The translations under genes were made by a program, and so were the position numbers. A stretch of DNA of 34,914 nucleotides from contig CAYQUV010000004.1 of NCBI GenBank assembly GCA_964421005.1, forward strand, positions 1 to 34,914. Direction: 5' to 3'. Position 1 is the first letter of the stretch, and each line of letters opens with the position of its first letter. Source of the stretch: CAYQUV01 sp964421005. Lineage in GTDB: Bacteria; Patescibacteriota; Minisyncoccia; Minisyncoccales; CG1-02-41-26. Below the pieces are notes generated by a model that saw only the letters and a list, made by a program, of their open reading frames with translations, made no database searches and was not told the DNA's origin. Below are positions 5,689-13,149 of the stretch, piece by piece.

Positions 5689-7779
5689 ATGCCAAGAAAA
5701 TCTACAAAAAAAGAAAAAACGACAAAAACTCAAATAAAGAAAGAGAGTCCTAAAGAGATTAAAGCCCGGGAAGAAGAAAAAACCGAGAAAAAAACCAAAA
5801 CCTCTGGAATTTCCAGAAAAGCTAAAATTCAGGAGAAGACAGAGATAAGTAAAAAAACCGGAACCGTGAAAAAAGAGGAATACACCGCCAAAGACATTTA
5901 TGTTTTAAAGGGTCTTGAGCCGGTTCGGAAAAGACCTGGAATGTATATTGGTTCAACCGGACCCGAAGGATTACATCACTTGATATGGGAGTGTGTCGAT
6001 AATTCACTGGACGAGGCAATTGCCGGTTATTGTAAAAACATTGAAGTCCATATTTTGTCGGATGGCAAAGTAATGACGACGGATGACGGCAGGGGAATTC
6101 CGGTTGAAAAACATCCTCAAACAGGTAAATCTGCTTTGGAGACTGTAATGACAACATTGCATGCGGGTGCCAAATTTGGGGGAAAGGCCTATCAGGTGGC
6201 AGGCGGATTACATGGTGTTGGTGTTTCGGTTGTTTGCGCTTTAAGCAATTATTTAAGAGCCGAAGTTTGTAGGGAAGGCGTAAGATATTCTCAGGAGTAT
6301 TCTCGGGGTAAACCAAAGACAAAAGTCAAAAAAGTGGGAAAATGTAAAAAAACAGGGACAAAAATCATATTTGAACCAGACCCCGAGATTTTTAAAGAAA
6401 TAAAATTTGATAAAAAAAGAATTTTAAATCATCTTCGCCAACAAGCTTATTTGACTCCTGCTGTTAAAATAAATTTTCGTGATGAAAGGCAGCCGGTTCC
6501 TTTTAATTATAATTTTTATTTTGAAGGGGGTTTGATTTCTTACATCAAGTATTTGATTGGTGATGCTAAACCTCGCCATGACAATATTTTTTATACTAAA
6601 GGAGAAAAAGAAGGAGTGATAGTTGAGATTGCTTTACAATATGCTGAAGAAATAGAAGCATTTGAAGAAGGTTTTGCCAATAATATTTTTACCGGAGAAG
6701 GAGGAACTCATATTACCGGTTTCCGAAGCGCTTTAACAAGAACGTTAAATGATTATGCCAGAAAGAATGGATTTCTTAAAGAAAAAGAAGAAAACTTAAG
6801 CGGAGGAGATGTGAGAGAGGGAATAGTGGCGGCTATTTCGGTGAAAATAAAAGAGCCTCAATTTGAAGGTCAAACAAAAGCTAGATTGGGAAACCCAGAA
6901 GCAAAAACTGCTGTTGAAAGTGTTCTTTCTGAGAATTTAGCCGAGTTTTTGGAAAAAAATCCTCAAGATGCCAAGGCAATTATTGAAAATTGTCTTCTGT
7001 CGGCAAGGGCAAGAGAGGCAGCAAAAGCCGCCAGAACCACTGTTTTGAGAAAGGGAATTTTAGAAGGTCTGACTTTACCCGGCAAATTAGCCGATTGTTC
7101 CTCTCGTGACCCCGCTGAATCGGAACTTTATATAGTTGAAGGCGATTCGGCTGGAGGAAGCGGCAAAATGGCAAGAGATAGAAGGTTTCAGGCTATTTTA
7201 CCTTTGAAAGGAAAAATTTTAAATGTTGAGCGGGCCAGGCTTGATAAAATTTTATCTTCAAAAGAAATTAAATCGCTAATTATTGCTTTGGGAACAGCCA
7301 TTGCCCAGGATTTTGACATCAATAAATTAAGGTATCACCGAATTATAATAATGACCGATGCCGATACCGATGGTGCTCATATTAGAACATTGCTTTTGAC
7401 TTTATTTTTTCGCTATTTTAGAGAAATAATTGAGCGGGGATATCTTTATATCGCTCAGCCTCCGCTTTACAAAATTCAATCCGGAAAAAAGATAGAATAC
7501 GCTTATACCGAATCGGATAAAGAAGAGATTTTAAACGCTTTCAAAAAAGAAAAAACAGTTAATGTTAGCATCCAGCGGTACAAGGGGTTGGGGGAAATGA
7601 ATCCTTCGGAATTATGGGAAACTACGATGAGTCCAGAAAATAGGGTATTATTAAAAGTAACTATTGAAGAAGCCAAAGCTGCTGATCATATTTTCGATAT
7701 TTTGATGGGCAAGGAGGTTTTACCCCGCAAGAAATTTATTCAGGTTCATGCCAAGAAAGTGAGAAATCTGGATATATAG
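5689..7779 (+). CDS. gyrB: DNA gyrase subunit B with basic N-terminal extension
   Basis: The ATPase subunit of DNA gyrase, 696 residues. The GHKL ATPase domain carries KRPGMYIGST and DNSLDEAIAGY and the glycine-rich GGLHGVGVSVVCALS. The TOPRIM domain carries EGDSAGG and DADTDGAHIRTL. The GyrB C-terminus carries QRYKGLGEMNPSELWETTM. Residues 1 to about 66 are a Lys/Glu/Thr tail that gyrases usually lack: KRPGMYIG falls at residue 81 rather than near 24. The tail is in frame with no stop and the next ATG lies inside the conserved motif, so the long start is the only sensible one. ParE cannot be excluded from sequence alone because the partner subunit is outside the window. A hairpin at 7883-7903 may end the transcript. 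Confidence 0.93.
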   Translation: MPRKSTKKEKTTKTQIKKESPKEIKAREEEKTEKKTKTSGISRKAKIQEKTEISKKTGTVKKEEYTAKDIYVLKGLEPVRKRPGMYIGSTGPEGLHHLIWECVDNSLDEAIAGYCKNIEVHILSDGKVMTTDDGRGIPVEKHPQTGKSALETVMTTLHAGAKFGGKAYQVAGGLHGVGVSVVCALSNYLRAEVCREGVRYSQEYSRGKPKTKVKKVGKCKKTGTKIIFEPDPEIFKEIKFDKKRILNHLRQQAYLTPAVKINFRDERQPVPFNYNFYFEGGLISYIKYLIGDAKPRHDNIFYTKGEKEGVIVEIALQYAEEIEAFEEGFANNIFTGEGGTHITGFRSALTRTLNDYARKNGFLKEKEENLSGGDVREGIVAAISVKIKEPQFEGQTKARLGNPEAKTAVESVLSENLAEFLEKNPQDAKAIIENCLLSARAREAAKAARTTVLRKGILEGLTLPGKLADCSSRDPAESELYIVEGDSAGGSGKMARDRRFQAILPLKGKILNVERARLDKILSSKEIKSLIIALGTAIAQDFDINKLRYHRIIIMTDADTDGAHIRTLLLTLFFRYFREIIERGYLYIAQPPLYKIQSGKKIEYAYTESDKEEILNAFKKEKTVNVSIQRYKGLGEMNPSELWETTMSPENRVLLKVTIEEAKAADHIFDILMGKEVLPRKKFIQVHAKKVRNLDI

Positions 7780-7845
7780 TTAAGATTGATGTAAATTATC
7801 GTTGAGCTGTTAATAAAGTTGCCAAGCTGTTAAATTGGTTTTATC

Positions 7846-7874
7846 TTGACAAAATCAATTATCGGGCTTAATAT
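7846..7874 (+). promoter_or_regulatory. Promoter of secE-nusG-rplK
   Basis: TTGACA (7846-7851) and TAATAT (7869-7874) are 17 bases apart. The predicted start near 7881 gives a 5' UTR of only about 30 bases. Confidence 0.7.
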
Positions 7875-7882
7875 AAGAATTG

Positions 7883-7903
7883 AAGCCCGGGAAGGGCTTT
7901 TTT
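7883..7903 (+). terminator. Hairpin with T-tract between secE promoter and start codon
   Basis: AAGCCC (7883-7888) pairs with GGGCTT (7894-7899) around GGGAA and is followed by TTTT, eight bases before the secE ATG. It would terminate transcripts arriving from gyrB. For RNA begun at the secE promoter it would form at the extreme 5' end. Confidence 0.6.
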
Positions 7904-7910
7904 AAGAAAA

Positions 7911-8105
7911 ATGAGCAATATTTTTGAGAAAATTAAAACTTTCTTTAAAGAGGTAATCACCGAGGGAAAAAAAGTTGATTGGCCTCAGAAAAAAGAAGCT
8001 TTTAATCATACATTAATCGTTATTGGTATATCCTTAGGAGTTGCTTTGTTTTTGGGAATTTTAGATTTTATCTTTTTAAAACTATTAGGAAAATTTTTCT
8101 TTTAG
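7911..8105 (+). CDS. secE: Preprotein translocase subunit SecE
   Basis: A 64-residue minimal SecE, an essential partner of SecY in the membrane translocon. The amphipathic segment FFKEVITEGKKVDWPQKKE matches the family signature FxxEVxxExKKVxWP. It is followed by one transmembrane helix (residues about 34-57), the single-span form normal outside enterobacteria. It lies 34 bases upstream of nusG, the classical arrangement. No Shine-Dalgarno is visible. Confidence 0.95.
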   Translation: MSNIFEKIKTFFKEVITEGKKVDWPQKKEAFNHTLIVIGISLGVALFLGILDFIFLKLLGKFFF

Positions 8106-8139
8106 TTCTATTATTTGTTGCAAGTTTTATTATTTAATT

Positions 8140-8685
8140 ATGCCAAAACAAAAGGTACAACAAGGAAGAAACTGGTATATTATTCATACATATCCCGGAG
8201 AAGAAGAAGCAGTAGCTCGAAATTTACGTCATAGGATAGAGAATTTAGGTATGGAAGATAAAATTTTTAGTGTTATTGTTCCCAAGGAAAAAAAGATTAA
8301 AATTAAAAACGGTAAAAGAAAGGTTATTGAAGAAAGAATTTATCCCGGATATATTTTTGTTGAAATGGTGGTTACCGATGATTCTTGGTATGTTGTCAGA
8401 AATACTCCGAGAGTTACCGGTTTTATCGGAGCAGGTACAACTCCTATTCCTGTTTCTGAGAAGGAAATAGAAATTTTGAAGAAAAGAATGGGTGTTGAAG
8501 TTCCTCAGTACAAAGTTGATATTACCCCGGGAAGTTTAGTGAGAATTACCGACGGGCCGTTTAAAGACTTTGAAGGAAAAGTTTCAGAAGTAGACAGCGA
8601 AAAAGGGAAGTTAAAAGTTCTGGTTAATATTTTTGGCAGAGATACTCCTATTGAAGTGGATTCTTTACAAGTTAAAAAGTTGTAA
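8140..8685 (+). CDS. nusG: Transcription elongation/antitermination factor NusG
   Basis: A 181-residue NusG, which binds RNA polymerase and couples it to Rho or to the ribosome. The NGN domain runs from NWYIIHTYPGEEEAVARNL through YPGYIFVEM and WYVVRNTPRVTGFIG. The KOW domain carries GSLVRITDGPFKDFEGKVSEV and ends with GRDTPIEVDSLQVKKL. Length is typical. rplK starts three bases after the stop codon, so the two are likely translationally coupled. Confidence 0.97.
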   Translation: MPKQKVQQGRNWYIIHTYPGEEEAVARNLRHRIENLGMEDKIFSVIVPKEKKIKIKNGKRKVIEERIYPGYIFVEMVVTDDSWYVVRNTPRVTGFIGAGTTPIPVSEKEIEILKKRMGVEVPQYKVDITPGSLVRITDGPFKDFEGKVSEVDSEKGKLKVLVNIFGRDTPIEVDSLQVKKL

Positions 8686-8688
8686 TTT

Positions 8689-9114
8689 ATGGCTAAAAAA
8701 GTAAAAACAATAGTAAAACTTCATATTCCTGCCGGTAAGGCTACCCCAGCGCCTCCGGTTGGACCTATTTTGGCTCAACACGGTATAAATATCGGTGATT
8801 TTTGTCAAAAGTTTAATGATGCCACAAGAGAACAAGAAGGATGGACTTTGCCGGTTGAAATTACGATTTTTGAAGACCGAACTTTTGATTTTAAAGTAAA
8901 AACTCCTTTAACCTCTGATCTTTTGAAAAAAGCAGCTGGAATTGAAAAAGGTTCAGGTACTCCCAATACAAAAAAAGTTGCCAAAATTAGCAAAGCAAAA
9001 TTGAAAGAAATTGCCGAAAAGAAAATGAAAGATTTAAATACCAAAGATATAGAAAAGGCGATGAAAATTGTTGAAGGAACTGCCAAGAATATGGGGATTT
9101 CTATCGAAGGGTAG
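8689..9114 (+). CDS. rplK: 50S ribosomal protein L11
   Basis: A 141-residue uL11, which forms the GTPase-associated centre on 23S rRNA with the L10/L12 stalk. The N-terminal domain has the PAPPVGPILAQHGINIGDFCQKFN signature region. The C-terminal RNA-binding domain has DLLKKAAGIEKGSGTPN and the final EGTAKNMGISI. Start and length match the family. The expected next gene, rplA (L1), is not here: a deaminase follows after 85 bases. Some CPR lineages are known to lack L1. Confidence 0.97.
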   Translation: MAKKVKTIVKLHIPAGKATPAPPVGPILAQHGINIGDFCQKFNDATREQEGWTLPVEITIFEDRTFDFKVKTPLTSDLLKKAAGIEKGSGTPNTKKVAKISKAKLKEIAEKKMKDLNTKDIEKAMKIVEGTAKNMGISIEG

Positions 9115-9132
9115 AAAGGCTTATATTTATAG

Positions 9133-9180
9133 AGGGGTTTGTTTAAGAAGCGAGACGAGTTCGCGGAGAGAGATACCCTT
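9133..9180 (+). other. Short inverted-repeat element between rplK and the deaminase gene
   Basis: AGGGGT (9133-9138) can pair with ACCCTT (9175-9180, one G-U), enclosing GCGA (9150-9153)/TCGC (9161-9164). No T-tract follows. It could be an mRNA processing site or a leader fold of the next gene. I assign no function. Confidence 0.3.
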
Positions 9181-9199
9181 TATATAAAAATATAAAAAG

Positions 9200-9700
9200 A
9201 TGAGGCCGTCGAAAATTGGATATTATTTAAATATCGCCAAACAAGTGGCTCAAAGGAGTACCTGTTTTCGTAGAAAATTCGGAGCAATAATTGTCAAAGA
9301 TGATGTTATTGTTGCTACCGGTTATGTTGGTGCGCCGAGAAAAACAAAAGATTGTTTTGAAAGAGAAGAATGTTTAAGAGATAAAATGAAAACCCCTCAT
9401 GGCCAGAGATACGAGCTTTGTCGAAGTGTTCATGCCGAACAGAATGCGATTATCAATTCTGCCAGAGCAGGAGTCAGTTTGTTGGGAGGGGATATGTATA
9501 TTTGGGGAAGCGATAAAGAAGATAATCCCATTGATACTTTTCCCTGTTTTATTTGTAAAAAAATGATTATAAATGCTGGTTTGAAAAAGGTTATATGTTC
9601 AACCAAAAGTGGAGGAATGGAAATATTCAATGTTGAAGATTGGGTCAAGGATTGGCAGGAAAAAGACCTTCTAGACGATAAAAACCAGTATGGGAAATAA
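9200..9700 (+). CDS. Deoxycytidylate (dCMP) deaminase family protein
   Basis: A 166-residue zinc-dependent deaminase converting dCMP to dUMP, the substrate for thymidylate synthase. Zinc ligands and the catalytic glutamate are visible as HAE at residues 78-80 and PCFIC at 115-119. The region RSTCFRRKFGAIIVKDDVIVATGYVGAP at the N-terminus is typical of dCMP deaminase/ComEB proteins. thyX follows about 180 bases downstream and tmk further on, so the enzyme plausibly supplies dUMP for dTTP synthesis. The ATG lacks a Shine-Dalgarno. Confidence 0.92.
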   Translation: MRPSKIGYYLNIAKQVAQRSTCFRRKFGAIIVKDDVIVATGYVGAPRKTKDCFEREECLRDKMKTPHGQRYELCRSVHAEQNAIINSARAGVSLLGGDMYIWGSDKEDNPIDTFPCFICKKMIINAGLKKVICSTKSGGMEIFNVEDWVKDWQEKDLLDDKNQYGK

Positions 9701-9769
9701 TTTGTTAATACGGCGAATAATTGTGTTTAGATACAATCATAGTTTTGAAATATTTTTAACCTTTGATGT

Positions 9770-9798
9770 TTGACAAGGGTTTTTATTTTTGATAATTT
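9770..9798 (+). promoter_or_regulatory. Promoter of thyX
   Basis: TTGACA (9770-9775) with TAATTT (9793-9798) at 17 bases. The leader of about 80 bases ends in AAGGAGGT, with its GGAGG core ahead of the ATG at 9885. Confidence 0.55.
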
Positions 9799-9884
9799 TA
9801 GTTTATCTTTTGCTCTTTAAAAGTCAAAGAAAGAATGTTAACATAAATAATCTAAGACGAAATAATCTAATAAGGAGGTAAAAA

Positions 9885-10943
9885 ATGGCTAAACTTTTAT
9901 TTAAAAAAGGAGGGTTCAGGATTCTTTCCGATGATGTTGGGAAATTGCCAGCGGAAGAAATGAACAAATTGATTAAAACAGCCGGTACAACGTGTTACCA
10001 AACAAGAGAGAGCAGCAAAAAAACTCCGGAAGAATTTGTCCGAATGCTCCAAAAGAGGGGACACCATGCTATGCTTGAACATAGCTGGTATACTTTTTTT
10101 ATAGATAGTAATTCCTCAGAGGTGATTTTGAATCTCTTTCGAGCCAACAGCCTTTTTTGTATCACATTAAGAGATAACGGTTTTCTGGTTTCTGGTAATT
10201 CTCGTATTTTCAATGAGGCCTATCTTAAACGAAAAAACGTTGTCATAGGGACGATTCTTTCAATTTTAAACAAAGAGAATCCTGTTCTCTTTCCTTTGCC
10301 AGAAGAAGGGTTTGAGACTACTTCGCTTTTAAAAATAACTAAAAATCCAAAACTGAAGACAAGAGATGAAATTCTTACTCATCGGGCAATGACCGTTGAG
10401 TTTAACAATCACTCCAGAGGTTTTACTCACGAAACTGTCAGGAGCCGAAGTGGAGATGAAAAAGTTACAAGCTACGCTCAGGAATCAACCAGATATGTTG
10501 ATTATTCAAAAGGTGAATTAGATTTGGAAAAGTTCCAAATAAAATTCATTCTTCCCTATAATGACAAATTTGATTTTAGCCAAAGAATAGATTTCAATAT
10601 CAACGGCAAAAATTATTCTTTTACCCCTCAGGAGTTCACAGACTTAATTGAAGGATGGTACAGGGCTTTGCGCAAGAATGGCCTCCGACCAGAAGAAGCC
10701 CGGCAGTGGTTGCCTATTGGCATCAAATCTCAGATTGTTCAAACTTACAATCTTAGAGAATGGCGTCACTGGTTCAAAATCCGGGCTGATGCTCCTGCTC
10801 ATCCGGAAATCAGATTTTCAGCTTGTAATCTTCTCCGGGAAGTTCAGAAACGTATCCCTGGCGTTTTTGATGATTTTGAGTTTAAAACGAAAGAAGATGG
10901 TTCTGAATATGCCGTTTGTACTGGAAACGATATTCTTGTCTGA
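9885..10943 (+). CDS. thyX: FAD-dependent thymidylate synthase (ThyX), variant motif
   Basis: A 352-residue ThyX, which methylates dUMP to dTMP using methylenetetrahydrofolate, NADPH and FAD. RGHHAMLEHSWYTFFI (from residue 58) and the C-terminal LPIGIKSQIVQTYNLREWRHW plus AHPEIRFSACNLLREV are family blocks. The signature RHRxxSxNxxSxR is altered: residues 186-188 are RSR, five extra residues are inserted, and the second half reads SYAQESTRY (196-204), so the His is Ser and the Asn is Ala. The protein is also about 100 residues longer than common ThyX (220-270). It has a strong Shine-Dalgarno, its own promoter and a strong terminator. G+C at 10681-10740 is 32 of 60, above the housekeeping genes. 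Confidence 0.9.
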   Translation: MAKLLFKKGGFRILSDDVGKLPAEEMNKLIKTAGTTCYQTRESSKKTPEEFVRMLQKRGHHAMLEHSWYTFFIDSNSSEVILNLFRANSLFCITLRDNGFLVSGNSRIFNEAYLKRKNVVIGTILSILNKENPVLFPLPEEGFETTSLLKITKNPKLKTRDEILTHRAMTVEFNNHSRGFTHETVRSRSGDEKVTSYAQESTRYVDYSKGELDLEKFQIKFILPYNDKFDFSQRIDFNINGKNYSFTPQEFTDLIEGWYRALRKNGLRPEEARQWLPIGIKSQIVQTYNLREWRHWFKIRADAPAHPEIRFSACNLLREVQKRIPGVFDDFEFKTKEDGSEYAVCTGNDILV

Positions 10944-10976
10944 AAAGAATTATTTTTTTAAATCCAAACCAAAATT

Positions 10977-11009
10977 AAAACTCCTGTTGTAATCTAACAG
11001 GAGTTTTTT
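10977..11009 (+). terminator. Intrinsic terminator of thyX
   Basis: A 12-bp perfect stem pairs AAAACTCCTGTT (10977-10988) with AACAGGAGTTTT (10996-11007) and runs into a T-tract. Confidence 0.9.
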
Positions 11010-11091
11010 ATTGAACATTCAGGTAAATCGCCCTTGGTAAGAATTATTTTTAGCTTCGTTATTCCGGAATTTAAAACCTTAAAATTAAAAA

Positions 11092-11123
11092 GTCAATAAC
11101 GTTAAATTTCTAACATTATTGAC
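11092..11123. repeat. Inverted repeat upstream of the small membrane protein
   Basis: GTCAATAA (11092-11099) and TTATTGAC (11116-11123) are perfect complements. Inside them GTTA (11101-11104) pairs with TAAC (11111-11114). It lies 21 bases before the start codon at 11145. No T-tract follows, so it looks more like an operator or leader hairpin than a terminator. Confidence 0.5.
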
Positions 11124-11144
11124 CATATCTGAAAGGAGATAGAA

Positions 11145-11444
11145 ATGAAATTATTCTTTCAGATTATGAAAAGAGAGAAAAGAAGGCGTAAGTTGAGCAT
11201 CCGGCAGGCTTTATTTTACAACTCGTTTAACAGGAATAAGCTTAACAAGTTTAATCTAAATGGCGTTAATATGATTAAACTAAGTGGGTTGTTAAGCTTA
11301 TTCGGTTTCGCTAGCTCATTCGCCCTTCTATTGCCCCTTGGTTTTTGTCAGGGATACCGGCTTATCCTTCTTTCTCTCTTTTCTCTCGGCGCTGGCCTGG
11401 TTGTTCTCTCGTCTCGACTCTTTTCTCACCAGCTTTTGTCCTGA
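11145..11444 (+). CDS. Small hypothetical membrane protein
   Basis: A 99-residue protein I do not recognise. AAAGGAG lies six bases before the ATG, which makes expression likely. The first about 40 residues are strongly basic (MKREKRRRK and further Arg/Lys). Two hydrophobic segments follow at about 45-69 and 71-93, giving a predicted two-helix membrane protein with a positively charged N-terminus, likely cytoplasmic. It stands alone between the thyX terminator and a gene-poor stretch. The good Shine-Dalgarno and a leader inverted repeat resemble the other autonomous cassettes in this window. Confidence 0.6.
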   Translation: MKLFFQIMKREKRRRKLSIRQALFYNSFNRNKLNKFNLNGVNMIKLSGLLSLFGFASSFALLLPLGFCQGYRLILLSLFSLGAGLVVLSSRLFSHQLLS

Positions 11445-11783
11445 CGGTTTATTATGATGGTAATATAAAGCAGAGGGATAGTTTTTAAAACTTCTAATTT
11501 TATTTTAAAACTCCATATAACGTTGTCAAGTTAATGTACGAGATGAGTATATGGATAATACTTTATCTATTTCAGCGCCAAATAAGGGTTTTAGTACTAT
11601 TTCTATCTCTTTCTGTGTTGGGGCTTGATTTGAACCTGAAAATTGGGTTTCCATATTTCGTCATCGTCGGCAATTAAAAGTTTAATAAACGCTATTTTGT
11701 CTGATTTGCTTAATTTCGACTAATTCAGGTTATTACTATCTCATTTTACGCAGTTAATTATCAATGGCAAATAAATGAAAATA
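11445..11783. other. Gene-poor stretch
   Basis: No confident gene. A minus-strand ORF of 42 codons (ATG at 11654, stop at 11526) begins METQFSGSNQAPTQKEIEIV and has a coding-like composition. It has no Shine-Dalgarno or promoter, and a different minus-strand frame just upstream is also open. It could be a decayed gene. Nothing else stands out. Confidence 0.3.
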
Positions 11784-11792
11784 TGTTATAAT
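11784..11792 (+). promoter_or_regulatory. Extended -10 promoter for tmk-deoC-gatB
   Basis: TGTTATAAT combines a TGn extension with a perfect TATAAT at 11787-11792. No -35 is evident, as is usual for extended -10 promoters. The tmk ATG lies about 50 bases past the predicted start. Confidence 0.6.
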
Positions 11793-11848
11793 TATTGAAA
11801 AGAGAAAATATATTTTGGTAGCAGAGTCGCAATAATAAATCAAAAATT

Positions 11849-12469
11849 ATGAAAAGAAATTCTTATCCCGGTAAATTCATTGTTTTTGAAGGATTGGATG
11901 GTTCAGGTCAGTCTACCGAGGTAAGACTTTTAACTGATTTTTTAAAAGAAAAAGGATACCGGATTTTGAAAACAAAAGAACCAACGAAAAAATCAGAAAA
12001 AGCCAAACTAATTGAAAGTGTTTTAGAAAAAAAAGAAAAATTATCTCCGAGAGAACTTCAAGATTTATTCAGCCAAGATAGAAAATGGCATCTAAACAAT
12101 ATAATCATTCCTGCTTTGAAGGATGGCAAAATAGTAATCTCTGATAGATATTTTTTCTCTTCTTTCAGTTACGGAATGGCAGAAGGTTTGAGTTTGGAAG
12201 AATTAATTGAGTTAAATAATCAGTTTCTATTACCCGATTTGGTTTTCTTTCTTGATGTCAAACCGAAAATTTGTATGGAGAGAGTTGAAAAGAGGGGAGA
12301 AGAAAAAACTCTTTTTGAAAAAGAAGAAAAATTGCGAAAAGTCTACGGTAATTATAAAATCGTTTTTAATAGATTTAAGGAATTAACTGAAATTTACTTT
12401 ATAAAAGGAGAAAGGTCAATTGAAGAAGTTTTTGGGGATATTAAAAAAATAATTTATGAAAAATTTTAA
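11849..12469 (+). CDS. tmk: Thymidylate kinase, P-loop Lys to Gln variant
   Basis: A 206-residue dTMP kinase that makes dTDP from the ThyX product. The P-loop region FEGLDGSGQST (residues 13-23) has Gln21 where the nucleotide-binding Lys of Walker A is expected. The DRY motif is at 99-101 (ISDRYFFSSFSY), and FFLDVKPKICMERVEKR is the LID-side substrate block. Apart from the P-loop the protein is complete and of normal length. A basal-activity enzyme or a relative with another substrate is possible. The stop overlaps the deoC start by 14 bases, so the two are translationally linked. Confidence 0.87.
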   Translation: MKRNSYPGKFIVFEGLDGSGQSTEVRLLTDFLKEKGYRILKTKEPTKKSEKAKLIESVLEKKEKLSPRELQDLFSQDRKWHLNNIIIPALKDGKIVISDRYFFSSFSYGMAEGLSLEELIELNNQFLLPDLVFFLDVKPKICMERVEKRGEEKTLFEKEEKLRKVYGNYKIVFNRFKELTEIYFIKGERSIEEVFGDIKKIIYEKF

Positions 12470-13139
12470 TCCGGCAAAAATTATTGACCACACAAACATA
12501 AAAAGTAAAGCCAACGAGAAAGAAATAAAAAGGACTTGTCAGGAAGCTAAAAGATATGGGTTTAGAAGTGTTTGTGTTAATCCTCAATGGGTAAAATTTG
12601 TAAGTGAACAGTTAAAGGGTACAGGAATTAAAACAGTAGTTTTAATTGACCCACCAATGGGATTGAGTCCTCATTCCAAGAGAGTTGAAACGGCAAAAAA
12701 AGCCAAGAAAGACGGAGCCGATGAACTAGACGTTGTTATAAATGTCATTGATATTAAGTATGAAAGATACGATGAAGTTCTAGAGGATTTAAAAGAAATT
12801 TGTAGGATTTTACCCACAAAAGTGATTATTGGTTCGGGCTATTTAACTGACAAAGAAATTGAAAAAGCATCGGAGTTAGTTAAAAAAGCAGGAGCTTTTT
12901 GTGTGAAAACAGCAACCGAAAAGGACCCTTTGGAACATATAGAGTTAAAAGAGAAAGCCCGCCATTTGAAGATTATGAGAAAAGCAGCTCCCGGTTTGAA
13001 AATTAAAGCAGCCGGTAAAATCAGAACCTACAAGGATTTCCAAATGATGGTTGAGGCAGGTGCTGATATTATTGGCACAAGTTCCAGTTTAGAGATAATG
13101 AAAGGATATAAAAGAAGAAAAAAGTCATCAGGTCGTTAA
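12456..13139 (+). CDS. deoC: Deoxyribose-phosphate aldolase
   Basis: A 227-residue TIM-barrel class I aldolase cleaving 2-deoxyribose 5-phosphate to glyceraldehyde 3-phosphate and acetaldehyde. Catalytic residues are recognisable: Asp92 in DELDVVINV, the Schiff-base Lys151 in FCVKTATEK, and Lys184 in KIKAAGKIR. IIDHTNIK near the N-terminus corresponds to the usual IDHTLLK. It probably salvages deoxyribose from degraded DNA into glycolysis, which suits a reduced scavenging organism. It overlaps tmk and is followed ten bases later by gatB. Confidence 0.93.
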   Translation: MKNFNPAKIIDHTNIKSKANEKEIKRTCQEAKRYGFRSVCVNPQWVKFVSEQLKGTGIKTVVLIDPPMGLSPHSKRVETAKKAKKDGADELDVVINVIDIKYERYDEVLEDLKEICRILPTKVIIGSGYLTDKEIEKASELVKKAGAFCVKTATEKDPLEHIELKEKARHLKIMRKAAPGLKIKAAGKIRTYKDFQMMVEAGADIIGTSSSLEIMKGYKRRKKSSGR

Positions 13140-13149
13140 TTGCTTACTT

